Source: Anaspis maculata
Lineage: Eukaryota; Arthropoda; Insecta; Coleoptera; Scraptiidae
Reading direction: 5' to 3'
Length of the DNA stretch: 64,000 nt
Assembly: GCA_949128115.1 (NCBI GenBank)
Contig: OX421967.1
Location: forward strand, 28,350,635-28,414,634
Within the stretch, counting starts at the first letter, position 1. Every line of letters starts with the position of its first letter. Positions 1 to 11,749 of the stretch are shown in pieces. The notes beneath the pieces were generated by a model. The model was not told the origin of the DNA. It ran no database searches and saw only the letters and a list, made by a program, of their open reading frames with translations. A program made the position numbers and the translations under genes.

Positions 1-11
1 AGTAGGGCTGT

Positions 12-50
12 CAAGATCAAGAGTCTTGATTAGACTCTTGGAAATAAAAA
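12..50. repeat. Possible outer inverted repeat, left copy
   Basis: Contains CAAGAGTC...GACTCTTG followed by an A-rich GAAAT stretch. A related sequence occurs in inverted orientation at about 2618-2655 (AAAGTCTATATAGACTCTTG). The two could be ends of an old 2.6-kb element that holds the foldback and SINE insertions between them. Similarity is short and imperfect, so this is tentative. Confidence 0.3.
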
Positions 51-186
51 TTCAAAAAAAAAACAGATATATTCTTCTCTGTTGACGCTTTTTATTGCCT
101 ACTGAATGTGTGATCTGTTTGGAGATTTCTTACAGAATTCATTGACAACATAAAATAACATCAATAAGGGTAAAAGGTATATTATA

Positions 187-821
187 CAGGGTGTTTGCAA
201 ACTTTGGGGTAGAAAATCGAACCGCAGTTACGGAAATGCTTCAAAAGTATCTAATCAGACATAAAATGTTGGAAAAAAAATTAGGGTTCTTATTTTTGAA
301 AATATGGAGGGTCAAAAGGTGGTCCTTCGACCCCCTCTATTCTCGTTATTTCGAAAGATATTAGTGAACTGTTATCAACAGACCAAGAAGCAATGTTTTT
401 GGACCTTTGAATGTGTTTTGTAATTTCATTTACTATACAGGGTGAGTCGTAAATCCTGAAAATCCAGTTTTTTTTGAAAAATGCGTGCAGAAAATTTCAT
501 ATGAGAACTATTTGTTTAAAACCTCTAGAACCTTCAACGGCCATTTTCGAGGAAAAATAGATTTTTGCGATTCATGACTCACCCTGTACACTAACTGGAA
601 TTACAACACATATTCAAAGGTTCAAAAAATTTGCTTTGCAAACTGGTGAGAGTTTTCTGGAATCGTGAAAAAACGAAAGTGGAAGGGGTCGAATGACCAC
701 CTTTTGACCTTCCATATGTCCAAAAAAAAGATCATAGTTTTTTTTCAACACCTTTTCGGCACATTTGGGGCATTTCTTCAACTGCGGCTCAATTTTCTAC
801 CTCAAGTTTGCGAACACCCTG
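187..821. mobile_element. TA-flanked foldback element (CAGGGTG termini), 635 bp
   Basis: Starts CAGGGTGTTTGCAAAC and ends with a close reverse complement, GTTTGCGAACACCCTG. Both ends are flanked by TA (185-186 and 822-823), consistent with the TA target duplication made by Tc1/mariner-type transposition. The arms match far inside: the left arm at 300-420 has its counterpart at 600-720, including the region around the words for 'ggtcgaa' and 'ccttttgac'. No transposase is present, so it is non-autonomous. Short open frames across it follow from the inverted repeats and are not coding. A second, shorter CAGGGTG element sits in the loop. Confidence 0.8.
438..586. mobile_element. Nested CAGGGTG foldback, 149 bp
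   Basis: Begins CAGGGTGAGTCGTAAATC and ends GATTCATGACTCACCCTG, with TA on each side (436-437, 587-588). It lies at the centre of the larger foldback. Either it inserted there or the larger element formed around it; the outer arms continue symmetrically on both sides. Confidence 0.65.
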
Positions 822-953
822 TATATTCACATGACATCTCCTTGGGACTCTGTATGTCTCTACTGATTTTTTTTTCTGGTTCTCATGCGAAAGTTTCCTC
901 CAAGTGAATTATTTTCAAGGGCTGCTCCAACATCTTCATTTCTACTTCTCCAA

Positions 954-1173
954 GACCGGCCGGTAGCTCAGAAGCTTAACGCAGCACAACACCAACCTAG
1001 AGGTCCTAGGATCAAATCCGGCCGGCGGCAGCACATTTTCTGAGCAAAAATTTATTGTGACATCGAAATGTATACCTTTGTACTGATTTATAAACCGAAC
1101 TAATAAAATGTTACAAACTCCTATAACCAGAAGAAGGTTGAGAAGGAGAAAAACAATTTATTTATTTATTTAT
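954..1173 (+). mobile_element. tRNA-derived SINE with 17-bp target site duplication
   Basis: The start carries a pol III A-box-like sequence (TAGCTCAGAAGCTTAACG at 964-981) and a B-box-like sequence (GGATCAAATCC at 1009-1019), spaced as in a tRNA-related promoter. The 3' end is a (TTTA)n tail at about 1157-1173. The copy is bounded by the perfect direct repeat CATTTCTACTTCTCCAA at 937-953 and 1174-1190, as left by LINE-mediated integration. The perfect duplication suggests a fairly recent insertion. It is non-coding and depends on a partner LINE. Confidence 0.8.
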
Positions 1174-1499
1174 CATTTCTACTTCTCCAAAAAATAGCTG
1201 CGCCTTCTCAGATAGCAACTATCGAGAAATAAGGTCGCTCAATAAGGCTTTTAAGAATATTTTTGGTCAATAGCTGCAAAACAAAATGTTTCTTGCCAAT
1301 AAAAGCAAAATGATTCAGACAACATGCTGCAGCCAGATATCATTTCAATGTAGATACCAGAGCATATTTTAAGGAATTCTAAGTGCGCGACCAAAAGTCA
1401 TGATGCTTCTGTTTGGCGCCGCAGAAGAAATTTTTTGAAACTTAGGCGGTCCAGAGACTCAAACGGCCCCTATTTTTTTTAATTACAAAAACTTTTCAT

Positions 1500-1890
1500 T
1501 CAAGGTCATTTCAGAAATTTAATGGAACCGCAGTTGGGAAAATGCTCCAGAAGTGCCAGAAAAAAGTTTAAAAAAATTATGATTTTCATTTTTGGAAATA
1601 TCGATGGTAAAAGGTGATCCTTCGGCTTCGGCCCTTTCCATTCCGTTATTTCGAAAGATTTGAGGGAACCCTTCCCATCAGACCAAAAAGCAAATTTTTT
1701 GAACCTCTGAATGTGTCCTGTAATTGTATTAAATGTACAGGGTGAGTCATAAATTATAAAAATTTATCTGCCGCCGGTGAAAGGTTCTAGAGGTTATGAA
1801 ACTGAATGTAGAGCAACAAATAACACAAATGGTTCTCATATGGAATTTTCTGCATGCATTTTTGAAAAAAAACCTGGATTTTCAGGCAAA
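1500..1890. repeat. Degenerate relative of the 187-821 foldback family
   Basis: The stretch shares words in the same order with the left half of the element at 187-821 (accgcagtt...aaatgct, tcgttatttcgaaaga-like, atcagaccaaaaagcaa) and contains a CAGGGTGAGTCATAAAT terminus at 1739. The distal part (1840-1890) resembles the interior of the nested 149-bp element in inverted orientation. No complete right end was found, so this is a truncated or rearranged copy. The short open frames on both strands at 1777-1980 are repeat-derived. Confidence 0.55.
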
Positions 1891-2617
1891 ATACTGATAA
1901 GGCTGGTGTTCTTCTTACAACTTGAGCAAAGAGAGTCTTCTTGCCCGCGTCAAGTTGACACAAGCGGCAACCTGACATAGGTTTTCAAACAATCGGTATA
2001 TTTCCGAAAAAAATATTGGATCACGTCCGCAGCACGACATCTGGGAATTCCGGGTCCTGCTTAAACCCGATTATCCACATTTCTCCGTGCAGCGGCAATG
2101 TTTCGAAGATGAAACAGCAAATATTGAAGTTGATTGATCGACTGTGACTCTTTTTCGTTGACCGTTTCTCGACATTCATGTGGCAACCTGATACTGTTCT
2201 TGGCTTGCTTACTCACTCAATTTGCGCAGATGGACTGCGGTGAGGTGGATTTCCATCTCCTTTCGCGGTGCCAGATTTTTTGAATAATTTTCCAACTGAA
2301 CAATAGTTGACTATATTTATTTAGGTATCTACTCACGGCAATAAAATCGTATCGTGCCATTTTATATAAGACCCCATTGCGGAAATACGTCTATTAACAG
2401 ATCAGGGGTGGCGGAGGCGGTGGCAACCTTTTCTTTCAGCACTCATACCACTCTTTGTTTTGAAATTGCAACGTAAGTATACCCAAGTAGAATATCTTAT
2501 TGGAGCGCAGTCTCTATTCGAAGGGTGCTCCTTGCTCCTCATAGTTTCTTTGTTTTTCTTGCCTAAATATGTTTCCTCGTCCTGTCACGTATTTTTATAG
2601 GAAGAGGGGGTTTTATA
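1891..2617. other. Unassigned spacer
   Basis: No open frame with coding character, no recognisable domain and no clear repeat. It contains ordinary AT-rich sequence with a short GC-richer patch at 2020-2110. Confidence 0.4.
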
Positions 2618-2770
2618 GAATTTTAATTTCAAAAGTCTATATAGACTCTTGACAAATTTCCATCAAGAGTTAGAGTCTTGTCTTGAAATTTTGAAAAAAA
2701 TCTTGATATTTCAAGACAAGACAAGATTAGGGCAACTCTCGTCTTGTCTTGTCTAGACGGCAACACTAGT
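2618..2770. repeat. TCTTG-rich repeat and right copy of the outer inverted repeat
   Basis: The first 40 bases mirror 12-50 (GACTCTTGAC). The rest is built of TCTTG/CAAGA words (tcttgtcttgaa, caagacaagacaaga, cgtcttgtcttgtc), which can fold back on one another. It may be the eroded end of an old DNA element; the evidence is short. Confidence 0.35.
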
Positions 2771-2928
2771 CCCATTCCGCGTGTTTTTCGGGACGATCAG
2801 ACTTTGCTTCTTCGAACATGGCAAATTCGGCACTCATCATTGAGAACTGTTTTGTATGTTCTATTCACAAACACTGACAGACAATCAAGCAATAATCATT
2901 AAATTTTACAATTTGACATTCACGTTCA

Positions 2929-4483
2929 CAGAGAAAAGACGTTATTTGAGTTAAGAAATCGAAATTGTTTGGAACTGATTTCTTCAGAACATACAAAAAA
3001 ATTTTAAATCAACAAATAAAATTTTGTTTCAAGAAAATGCGTTTTCTTTGAAATTTTTTTGGATTTATTTGATTTGAGAAATTTTGCGCTATTCGTCTTG
3101 ATTATATACTGTCTTAGAACAAAGAAATATTTGGAAAAATAAACCAAATAAACAATTATGTTCCAATCAATTCATTCTTGTTTTCATTTAGCTGTTCAAC
3201 AATGTTTCTTTGCTGTGAAAGCGGAAGTATTTGCATCGAGTAAATATTTCTTTGGCTCAAAGCTCCAATCGCTTTAAACAAAGTTTCGTCCCTTGACTTG
3301 TCACGACCTGCAAAATTATTCTATTGTTTCAGATGAAGTTGTGCAAGACGCGAGTAACAGTACTTCATCATCATGAAAGATTTTTTGGAAACCAATGATC
3401 TGGGGCATTAATTTTCAGTTTTCAATGGTAAGTATACCTAACATTTCATATCTACAATTCAGATTTTAAGTAGCAGTTTGATAAACTGCATTCATAGAAT
3501 AACCACCTTTATCCACTTCGAAATTGATATTATCTCATTGTTTATTTCATGAAGGCAACAATATATTGGAAGCCAACATCGGAAAACAAAGGATCTATAA
3601 TCCAATCATTCCATTATCCAAAGAAATATAAAAGCTCAAGGACATCAAAGTTCTCGGACTAATGATGGTCGCAGCTTGTGGATCGAGCGATCACCTCTTT
3701 ATTTGAAGATTTTGGTTCAAAATTCGGCATTCTTCAACATTTTTTTAAGTACCTACATTCCAGCAGTTGCCATAAAAAAATCTATGCACATATCAAGACA
3801 CCATTTATGCAAATTGAACTAGGTCTTTCCTTTTTTCAATCTCAAATTCACACCATGTTATTATTATGATTACTATTTATTGTATCCTTAGTTCATCGTT
3901 TTATCTCATTGTTATACGGTATTCTTTGTTTAAAAGCAACCCGAATTGTTGGATATTATGATCATTTTTGTTATTTTGTTTACAAGTACCTACTTGTGTG
4001 TGTACTTGTTGTCAGTATTACAAGTTTTTTTATATGTACCTATGTATTAATATGTTTATGTATTTTTGAAAGAAATTGAAGAAAATAGAAAAATAAGAAA
4101 GAATTTCATTTTTTACCTACATTTAAATTAATAAATACAAAGAAATATTTCAATAAATGTGGCAAAAATATTGAAACAAAAATTTATTTGAGTTTAAAAA
4201 TGTTTCATTTTTATCAAAAAAATTAGGATTCAATTGAATATATAAGTTCCTCAATCAAATAAATGGATCTTTCCAATTAAATAAGTCAAGTAACCCAAAC
4301 AAATTGCAAAGGTCCAAGTCCATTCTGCTAATAAATCAATGTGTTGTATTGAAAAATGTTTATTTACAAGTTTCAAAGAAATCATTCCAATGTACAGAAC
4401 AAATATCTCCTTCGCCATATAGAAACAACAAATTTATTTGAAATAAAGAAGATTTATTTGATTGAAATAAAGTCTTTTCTCTG
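2929..4483. mobile_element. Candidate DNA element with CAGAGAAAAGAC terminal repeats, 1.55 kb
   Basis: The left end reads CAGAGAAAAGACGTTATTT and the right end is its close reverse complement, AAATAAAGTCTTTTCTCTG, giving a terminal inverted repeat of at least 12 bp. CAGAG-type ends are typical of hAT elements, but the 8-bp flanks (cacgttca, tgatatcg) do not match, so no target duplication is evident. The interior is AT-rich, with many AAATAAATTT-like words near both ends, and has no transposase-like open frame. It could be a non-autonomous derivative, or the termini could be coincidental. Confidence 0.4.
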
Positions 4484-6119
4484 TGATATCGTTGTTATGG
4501 TGAGTGTATCAACAAGCCAGTTTTGCCACCCTGCAGCAGTTTATTCAGTAGCAGCCACGCACCTACCGCAGAGGTTTTGTCGCCCCGCCATTAATTTGCC
4601 ATTGAAAAACTGTTGACATTGGTTGTAATCGTAACACGGTGTACTGAATACAGTGTCGCTATTGGTTTGAAACGTCAAAAAAAAATAGTCATATCTACAT
4701 ATTTCTGAAGCTACAGGTAAGTATACTTAATGTTATATGTCTGTTTCTGGTTCTTCATTATCATAATTCATGTTGATATTTGTATTTATCATCTCGTAAT
4801 ATATTTTATGCAGTATGTTATATGCATCTTCACCAATGACTATCTTCTAGGCTGTAATATGGTCTCGACGGGGAATAGGGGACTAGACATGTTCTTAAGA
4901 ACAAACTTCTTCAGGCATGATATTGAATTTTCGTAAGTGATCTCTAATAAAGTTTGGGTTGAAAATATAGACGGAACCTAATAGTAGTTTTCATGAAAAT
5001 TTTGTGTTTTAGTGGGCATGCGCAAGATTTGACAGTTCGGGTCGGCTAGCACCAGAGGTATAGAGTGGGGAGAATGATTACAGAGCTGTGCGAGTCTGGC
5101 AAGCACGCGAAGGTCGAATTTTTGCCGACCGGCAAGGAACGTGAGCATGCGCTCTAAACCTGATGAAAACTCCTATTCTATAATATTCAAACCATTACAA
5201 AAGCCATCATGGGAACTACAAATGTGTGGAATCAAAAGAAACCCGATTGACAATGGCAACAATTGTTCTTCAGAATGAGGGGTTTACGATTGTTACGATT
5301 TTGAGAATTATTACATACTTATTTAGGTACTTGAACTTAGGTTATTTTAATCTAAAACAAGTCTCAGAATTACTTAACAAAAAATTATTTGTCAAAATAG
5401 TTGGCCCAAAGGTTAACTACCCATCTCATTCCATTTTTCAAGCTTTTTATTATAGAAATGGCAAGTTACACCACAATATCTTGGATTGTCGGATGTCACG
5501 GATTGAAAAAATTAAATATTTCTTTGTATAAAAATTTCTGGTTTTTTCTAATATTCCAGAAACGAGTAAACACATTCAAGAACCGTTTGTTGGGACTTTT
5601 TAAGCATGAGTGTAGATAATTTGTGGCGATTTACAATTTTTCACTTTTTCCATAAAATAATGATGAAATAATAATTTTTGACTTCTTTCTATTTCCACCC
5701 TGTATACACCCCCGCTATGTTTGACATCAATGCTACTAGTCTGAATCGAAAGAGAATGGCTCAATTGACACCTCTGTCGAGTGGCATTTTAGCATCATAA
5801 AATTCAAGGTGCAAACATGTTTTTAGCAACCAGCATCTAGGCCATTCTGTCAAAAAATAATATTATCGAAAAACGGCTCTACCGATTTTTTTCATGTTTG
5901 TGTTGAAATAATCCCAAGATAGGGTAGAATGAGGAAATACAAAAATCTAGGAGGTGCACGTGCTTTTGGGTTGAACTCGTTTCAGGCTAGGCGTGTACGA
6001 GTACCCACCTATTTCATTTTTTTAAGTTCACGTCTTGGAGTGTGGAAAATCATGGAAATAAGCAGCAATGAGGGATACGACGCGACGTATAGTACATACT
6101 CGTGATCAATTACGAAAAT
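4484..6119. other. Unassigned spacer with a small GC-rich patch
   Basis: No gene recognised. A GC-richer patch at 5012-5160 carries the near-palindromic word GCATGCGC at both ends. A CACCCTGTATAC end occurs near 5697. The open frame at 5226-5531 (101 codons) does not begin with ATG, has AT-driven composition and no recognisable domain, so it is not called. The word ggtaagtatac at 4716 also occurs at 3427. Confidence 0.4.
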
Positions 6120-6345
6120 CTTTGCTTCTATACGAATAGTCCAGGAATTTTAGCTCCTGGGGTCAAAAAATTAAATCCTTACATCTGATGATTGATTTTG
6201 GTTCTTTACATCGTACTCTACCACCAGAGAAAAAGTCCCCAAAAATCTGGACATTGGAAAATTTACAGGAGCCAATCGAAATGGCCAACGGTAACTTTTA
6301 AGAGAACTACTAAGAAGTTATGCTAACGTTTGCATAACAGAGTTA

Positions 6346-6374
6346 AATTAATAACATAACATAACATAACATTA
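6346..6374. repeat. (AACAT)n microsatellite
   Basis: About five copies of a TAACA/AACAT pentamer directly precede the open frame of the LINE endonuclease fragment, at the 5' breakpoint of that insertion. Confidence 0.8.
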
Positions 6375-6375
6375 A

Positions 6376-7142
6376 AACAGAGTCAATTAATCGCAACTCA
6401 GACAACAAAAGAAAATAAAGCCCGACTCATCGCCGTTGGTCAGCCACATGCAGGTGCATGGTTAGAATCAATTCCTTCACCGCAGTTGAGTACACATCTC
6501 TCCGATGAAATCTTCAGAATTTCAGTTGGTGCAAGGTTAGGAAGTGACCTTTGCCAACCACATGCTTGTAACTGTGGCACTGAAGTTGATTCTACAGGTC
6601 TTCATGGACTAGCCTGTAGACGAAGCGCTGGCCGTTTTAGTCGTCATTCATCGATCAACGACATAATCAAAAGGTCCTTAAGATCCGCTGGTGTGCCTTC
6701 GATATTGGAACCAGTGGGATGCTCGAACGTTGACGGTAAACGGCCCGATGGAATTTCTTTAATTCCATGGAAAAGAGGAAAGCCACTAGTATGGGATTTT
6801 ACATGTAGTGACACTTTTGCACCATCATATCTCAAATCATCTGAGATTCGCCCAGGTCATGCAGCAAGATGTGCCGAAGAAAGGAAGAAAAACTTTTACA
6901 ATTTTTTACAAGAACGTTTTATTTTTGTTCCAATTGCTCTGGAAACAAGCGGAGTATGGGGATGTGAGGGCCTTTCATTGATAAAGGAAATAGGGAAGAG
7001 GATAACAGACCAAACTGGTGAAAGAAGAGCGACAAGTTATTTAATCCAAATTATCAGTTTAACTTTGCAAAGGGGAAATGCAACCTCGATCATGGGTACA
7101 CTTCCTGCCGGTAGAGAGCTTGAAGAAATTTTCTTTTTATAG
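6376..7142 (+). pseudogene. 5'-truncated RLE-type LINE: zinc-knuckle and PD-(D/E)XK-like endonuclease domain
   Basis: The frame is open from about 6376 to the TAG at 7140-7142 and lacks an ATG start; an internal TTG at 6486 is not a real start. It encodes a conserved C-terminal region: ARLIAVGQPHAGAWL, then a CCHC-type cluster (CNCGTEVDSTGLHGLAC), then KRPDG and, about 15 residues on, LVWDFTC. A CCHC knuckle followed by RPD...D is the arrangement of the restriction-like endonuclease at the C terminus of R2/NeSL/HERO-type non-LTR retrotransposons, which nicks target DNA for target-primed reverse transcription. The reverse transcriptase is missing. The reading frame itself is intact, which suggests a relatively recent insertion. 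AATAAA follows near 7170. The family assignment rests on motif order only. Confidence 0.6.
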
Positions 7143-9055
7143 TTAATTTTACAATGTAAATATTCTGAATAAACATTTATAAATCCAGCGTGCCAATTTG
7201 TTGTAAAAAAGAGAAAAATGACAAAACTCGACTTTAATGGTATCAATAAAACGTTACCCGAGGTAACCTAACGTAACTGTGAAGTAACCTGAAAATTTTG
7301 AATTTGGTCTGGATCGTCGACTCCCTCTTCGTCGTTGGCGCTCTTATCCTCGGCGTTAGAACATTGCTCATTTAGTACAGGAATTATAGTAAAAAAAAAA
7401 TCGGTGAAATCTCGGAAAAAATATGGTTGTCCTGAAAATTTGATATTCTGTTTAGAATTGACTGCTTTACAACATATCCAAAATCGCCAAAAATAGGAGG
7501 GGGGGCAGACGAAGCTCGGCTAGGTGGTTCTTTTTTCCCCCTGGGGCTATATGGAACCGACCACGACAAGTTTGGTATCTTCTCCAACTAAATTGAATCT
7601 CCTGAACTGGAATCCGATGTGTAAATTTGGATGACAACAAGTTCAAACAAGTTGACTTGAAAAAACAATGACAATTTTTACAGAAAATCCTCGAGAAAAT
7701 TTTTCTACTGTTAGAGGTATTCATCATTCAACATATTTCAGAGGCAATGGATTGGAGTATATTTTTCATGAAAATCGGAAACTCGGAGAATAATTTGGTT
7801 TTTCGAGATCAATAAATTAATTTGAACCCGAGTCGGCCCGGCATCGGCACGCCGTCTACTAATGACCAGAATACAACATCATGCACATTCAAGTTGAAAT
7901 AGCTCTCAAACTCTTGAATAAATAATAACTTATCTTTGAAAGCTCAAGGATCTGTGCAGAACTGAATTCCCTATGACATAAACAAAATTGCCATAAATCA
8001 CGTTATTTATTGAGAAGGGGTGTAACAGTTTCCATTGAAAATGTAGAGTTTGAATCCTGAAAAAATTTAATATTTCTCGCCAAATAACTTAAAACTCTGC
8101 TGTGCGATTCATGGCAATTTTGTTTATGATATGAAGAATTCAGTTCTGCACAGATCCTCCAATTTCCAAAGATGAGTTCTTATTTTTTAAACAGCTTAAG
8201 CTATTTCAACTTGGAGGTGCATTCTGTAGTGATCTGGTCATTAGTATAGCTGGGCTGGCTCAGGTTCAAATCAATTTTTTGATCTCGAGAAACAAATTTA
8301 TACATCGAGTTCACGATTTTCGTGAAGAATACACGTCAATTTAATGGCCTCTGAAACATTTCCAGAAGTGAATACCTTCAACAATGAAAAAAATCTGTGA
8401 AAATTGTCAAAGAAAAAATAGTGTTTTCCAAGTTAACCATCTAGCCGAGATTCGCCCCCCACGAGCCCCCTTAAACAATGATCGACACTTTTTGTACCGA
8501 AATGATATCAACAGGTTAATGCGTCGAATTACGATATATTTGCATCCAATGGATGGACGCGTTCATTCTCTCCATTCTAAGTTGCAGTTTTTCACCCCAC
8601 CCCTCCAATAACTCAAAACCCCTGGGTGCGATTGTTGACGATTTTGGGTATGCAGTAGAGCACTCAATTCTCGAGTCAATTCTTAACAGAAAATCAAATT
8701 TTCAGGACGTCGATATTTTTTCCAAGGTTAAAATCTCTCTATCTTGTACCTACTAGAAAAATTGGCATGCTGGATTTACAAGTACTTATTCTCTCCAAAA
8801 ACTTATGTCGAAACTATAATAAGACCATACCAGGGGGTTGCAAACGGTAGCATAACTCTTTTCAGTACCTAGTTCACTCAAAATTGCAATTTTCTGATTG
8901 GCTCCTGTAAATTTTCCAAAGCCCGGATTTTTGGGGATTTTCTTTCCGGTGGTAGAGTGCTATGTAAGGAACCAAAATCAATCGTCAGAAGTTAGGATTC
9001 ACTTTTTTTGAGGTAATGGCCAATTTTGAGCTAAAATTCCTGGGCTAGAATGGCA

Positions 9056-11749
9056 GCACAATAAGCCGATAACTTTAATGCAAAGGAACCTAAGTGTTAA
9101 CTGGAACCAATCTAAACCCCTGACGAAATAATATGGAATCGTAATGCTTTTACGAAGAATCTCGATTTCTCTTACATAGTTTCTAATGGCATCCCGTATA
9201 ATATCAACTTTGGAACATGAAATAGCTTGACATTTTTGTAATTTTTTTTTATCGAAATTAGGTGCTGTTTCCAGTCGTGTAAGAGCGATACTGTCAGTGA
9301 AGTTTATAGCCATCAGTGCACCAATTTTGCCCCAAAGCTCCATAAATCCGGCACTCCGCCGTCGCTAACTAACGCGCATTAGAGGACACGGGCAAAAAAA
9401 ATAATTAATGGAGCAGTCAGCTTCAAAAGTTTACCGCAAATTGTTTGGCTAATTGAAATTGGTTCCGTTTAATTAGCGCTGATGTCGGATAGGGCGGGCA
9501 ACCTTTGACGATGATGCCAACTTTACAAAGTCCATGATACGTAGTACGTAGTTTGGTCGAGTAGTATGAGTGTGTGCTCCGCTCATACGGCGTTTTCAAC
9601 AGGCGAAGGGGAAAGAGGCGCGCTGTAGCCCTGATGATTGAATTAAAAATGAGTTGAAGTTTGGCAGAGAGAAGAGCAACTTTTAAAAGCCCTTGTACCA
9701 CAGCAGCGAACAATGTGGTATGACGTGTGAAAAATCCATTTGCGCATCGTTTCAACTTCGACCTAGTTTCGAGTTTTTTTTTCGTATATCGGTACCGCGG
9801 AATTTCATTCTTGGTTTCATCAGTCCGCAGAGGCTGGCTGACCAAAGAGACATGGCGACCAATGCCATCGAGATTCACAATGGAGTCACATCATCCCCAT
9901 TTGAGCAATACAACGAAATTGAAAAATGGTTTGGGAGGAGCTCTTGGACCGTCAACTTGACAGGGCCCCCTGCGCCCTCCCTAAGGGAAAGCTTTCGTGC
10001 TCCCCATTTTAATGTCGTTCGATAGGCCTTGTAGAACACTCATGCAGAAGGAATTTTTGGTATCATCAAATGCCGTATAGTAATGGCTACCAACCCCACT
10101 AACATCACTGATATGTTTTGGGCTCCAAAAACATCACATCCGGCGACGAGTCTTGAGTCTGAAACCAGAAGAAAGTGGCGGTTATTCGCGATTCAGATTC
10201 ATTTTCCCGCCACAAGACAGCTGCCAAAAGCGGATTGTAATACTAAGACTTGCATTTAAAAAGAGGGAGAAAAAGAGATTACGTAATTCTAGTAGTACAG
10301 GTATCACAGAGCATCTTAGAGAAAGAAACAATTGCTTGAAGACTAAAGAAAATTTGTACCATCAGGACGCGTTTTATTCCTCGTTTTTCTTCTTTCTTGG
10401 CGTATAACTCACTTATAATTTTATAATACCTACCTAGTAAAACGCATATAAACATACACACCTTTCGCAACTTGTTGCATGACTCCTTTTACATATCCGT
10501 CACCGATACGCGACCCGCCACCGCCGATAAACTGATAGGAAAGGTTGGACATGGTACATACACGTAATAATTGAAATGACGTCAAGGCATTTCTAATTTA
10601 TTTACGAAAAAGACAATAAAATAATTTTCGTCCACTATTACATACCTATCCAACATTAAAAGGACAATTATCGTTTTACGCATCGCTGAGGATACATCGG
10701 CGAATTTTAACACTTCAATAGTTATCCTTTCGATTTCCGTCATTCTCTCGACGGCGATGGCGGCGGAACTAATCAAGCATTGCTCGGCTGAGTTCCTGGG
10801 AACAAATTCAGCTCTCGTGTTGTCCTTAGCATTGATTATTGAGGATCAAGTCCACCATCAGACTGCGTGCTCTGGGCAGCGCCGATTGGTTCCAGCTTGT
10901 TTCCATCTCCATTCCAAGGATGCAACAAAGAACTACTTTGAATTCCTTAAAATTTCACGTCGTATATATGATAAGGGCATGCAAGTAAGAAGGGTGAGGT
11001 GCTTCAACATTTTTAGGAAGTGCCTACCAGCTACAGATACATTTTTGAGACAATGACACTGCTAGCTGGAAGGCAATGGCACACACCTAAAAAAACAGGA
11101 CCACGGCTCATCCATGAGGTAAGCAGGGACCGGGAGTCAATATGAAAAATCTGTTAAGTTCACTGACAAAAGCCGAACTACTTCTGTAGGGATCACGATG
11201 CATCTGAAGAAGCCCTTGATTATTCTTCGACAGCTTTGCAGCAAGTTCTCTTCAATCTTCGTGTTTCTTCAATACTCATGTTTCTCTTAAATACTCATGT
11301 TTCTTGAGTAAGGTCGGGTCATTTGCAAATTCTGCACTTCTACTTCTGCAGAGAACAGACGAGTCGGAAGATGACCAATGGTCATTGACCATCGATCTGG
11401 TAAGGCGAAGACGCGCCTCTTCCTCTTGATCTATACGGTACTAGTCTGACTTTTTCCAGCTACTTAGACAAGTTCGCGATGGTTGGTTCCAAGATTTCGC
11501 TAAAGTGATGGCCGAGGTATCGAAACTCGGGAATCTCGACCGTGACGCTTTTAATGTAGATTCTCCCTGAGGAGATGAAGACTGAAAAGGGTCGATACTT
11601 GGGCCGTAAACGCTACTTTTGAAAAAATAACTCGCGGCATCGGCCATTTTCTTCAGTTTGCTATGGTGGGTGAGCAAAAGTCTTCAACGAATGCAAGTGT
11701 AGATTATGGGAGGACCGACTAATCAACGGAGATAACCCTGATGTTAGTC
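9056..11749. other. Unassigned spacer with uncharacterised open frames
   Basis: No recognisable domain. Frames overlap on both strands at 9423-10025 (minus 151 codons from GTG, plus 110 codons), but neither starts at ATG with coding-like context or resembles a known family. The ATG-started frame at 10757-11056 is listed separately. The sequence is slightly GC-richer around 9540-10020 and 11340-11700. Confidence 0.35.
10757..11056 (+). CDS. Uncharacterised 99-codon open frame, doubtful
   Basis: Begins with ATG in a good context (GGCGATGG) and runs to TGA. The product starts MAAELIKHCSAEFLGTNSAL, with a hydrophobic stretch around residues 18-28 and basic residues later. No domain or family is recognised, and no splice partners, promoter or polyadenylation context could be established. 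It may be chance; it is listed because it has a genuine ATG and mixed codon use unlike the surrounding AT-driven frames. Confidence 0.12.
   Translation: MAAELIKHCSAEFLGTNSALVLSLALIIEDQVHHQTACSGQRRLVPACFHLHSKDATKNYFEFLKISRRIYDKGMQVRRVRCFNIFRKCLPATDTFLRQ

Larger units (their letters stand above)
6120..9055. repeat. Large degenerate palindrome (about 2.9 kb) interrupted by a LINE fragment
   Basis: The outer arms are 6120-6345 and about 8830-9055: the left arm's ...gattttggttcttta...ctaccacc...tttacaggagccaatc... is mirrored on the right by gattggctcctgtaaa...ggtggtagag...aaccaaaatcaatc. The inner arms, about 7380-8045 and 8065-8760, mirror each other, for example gatctgtgcagaactgaatt against gaattcagttctgcacagat. 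The centre is near 8055. The block 6346-7380 has no counterpart on the right, so it looks like a later insertion containing the LINE fragment. No termini or target duplication were located. Confidence 0.65.

Noticed and set aside
9423..10025. Overlapping long open frames on both strands
   Set aside because: Both lack ATG-based starts with good context and recognisable domains; mutual overlap suggests stop-poor composition.
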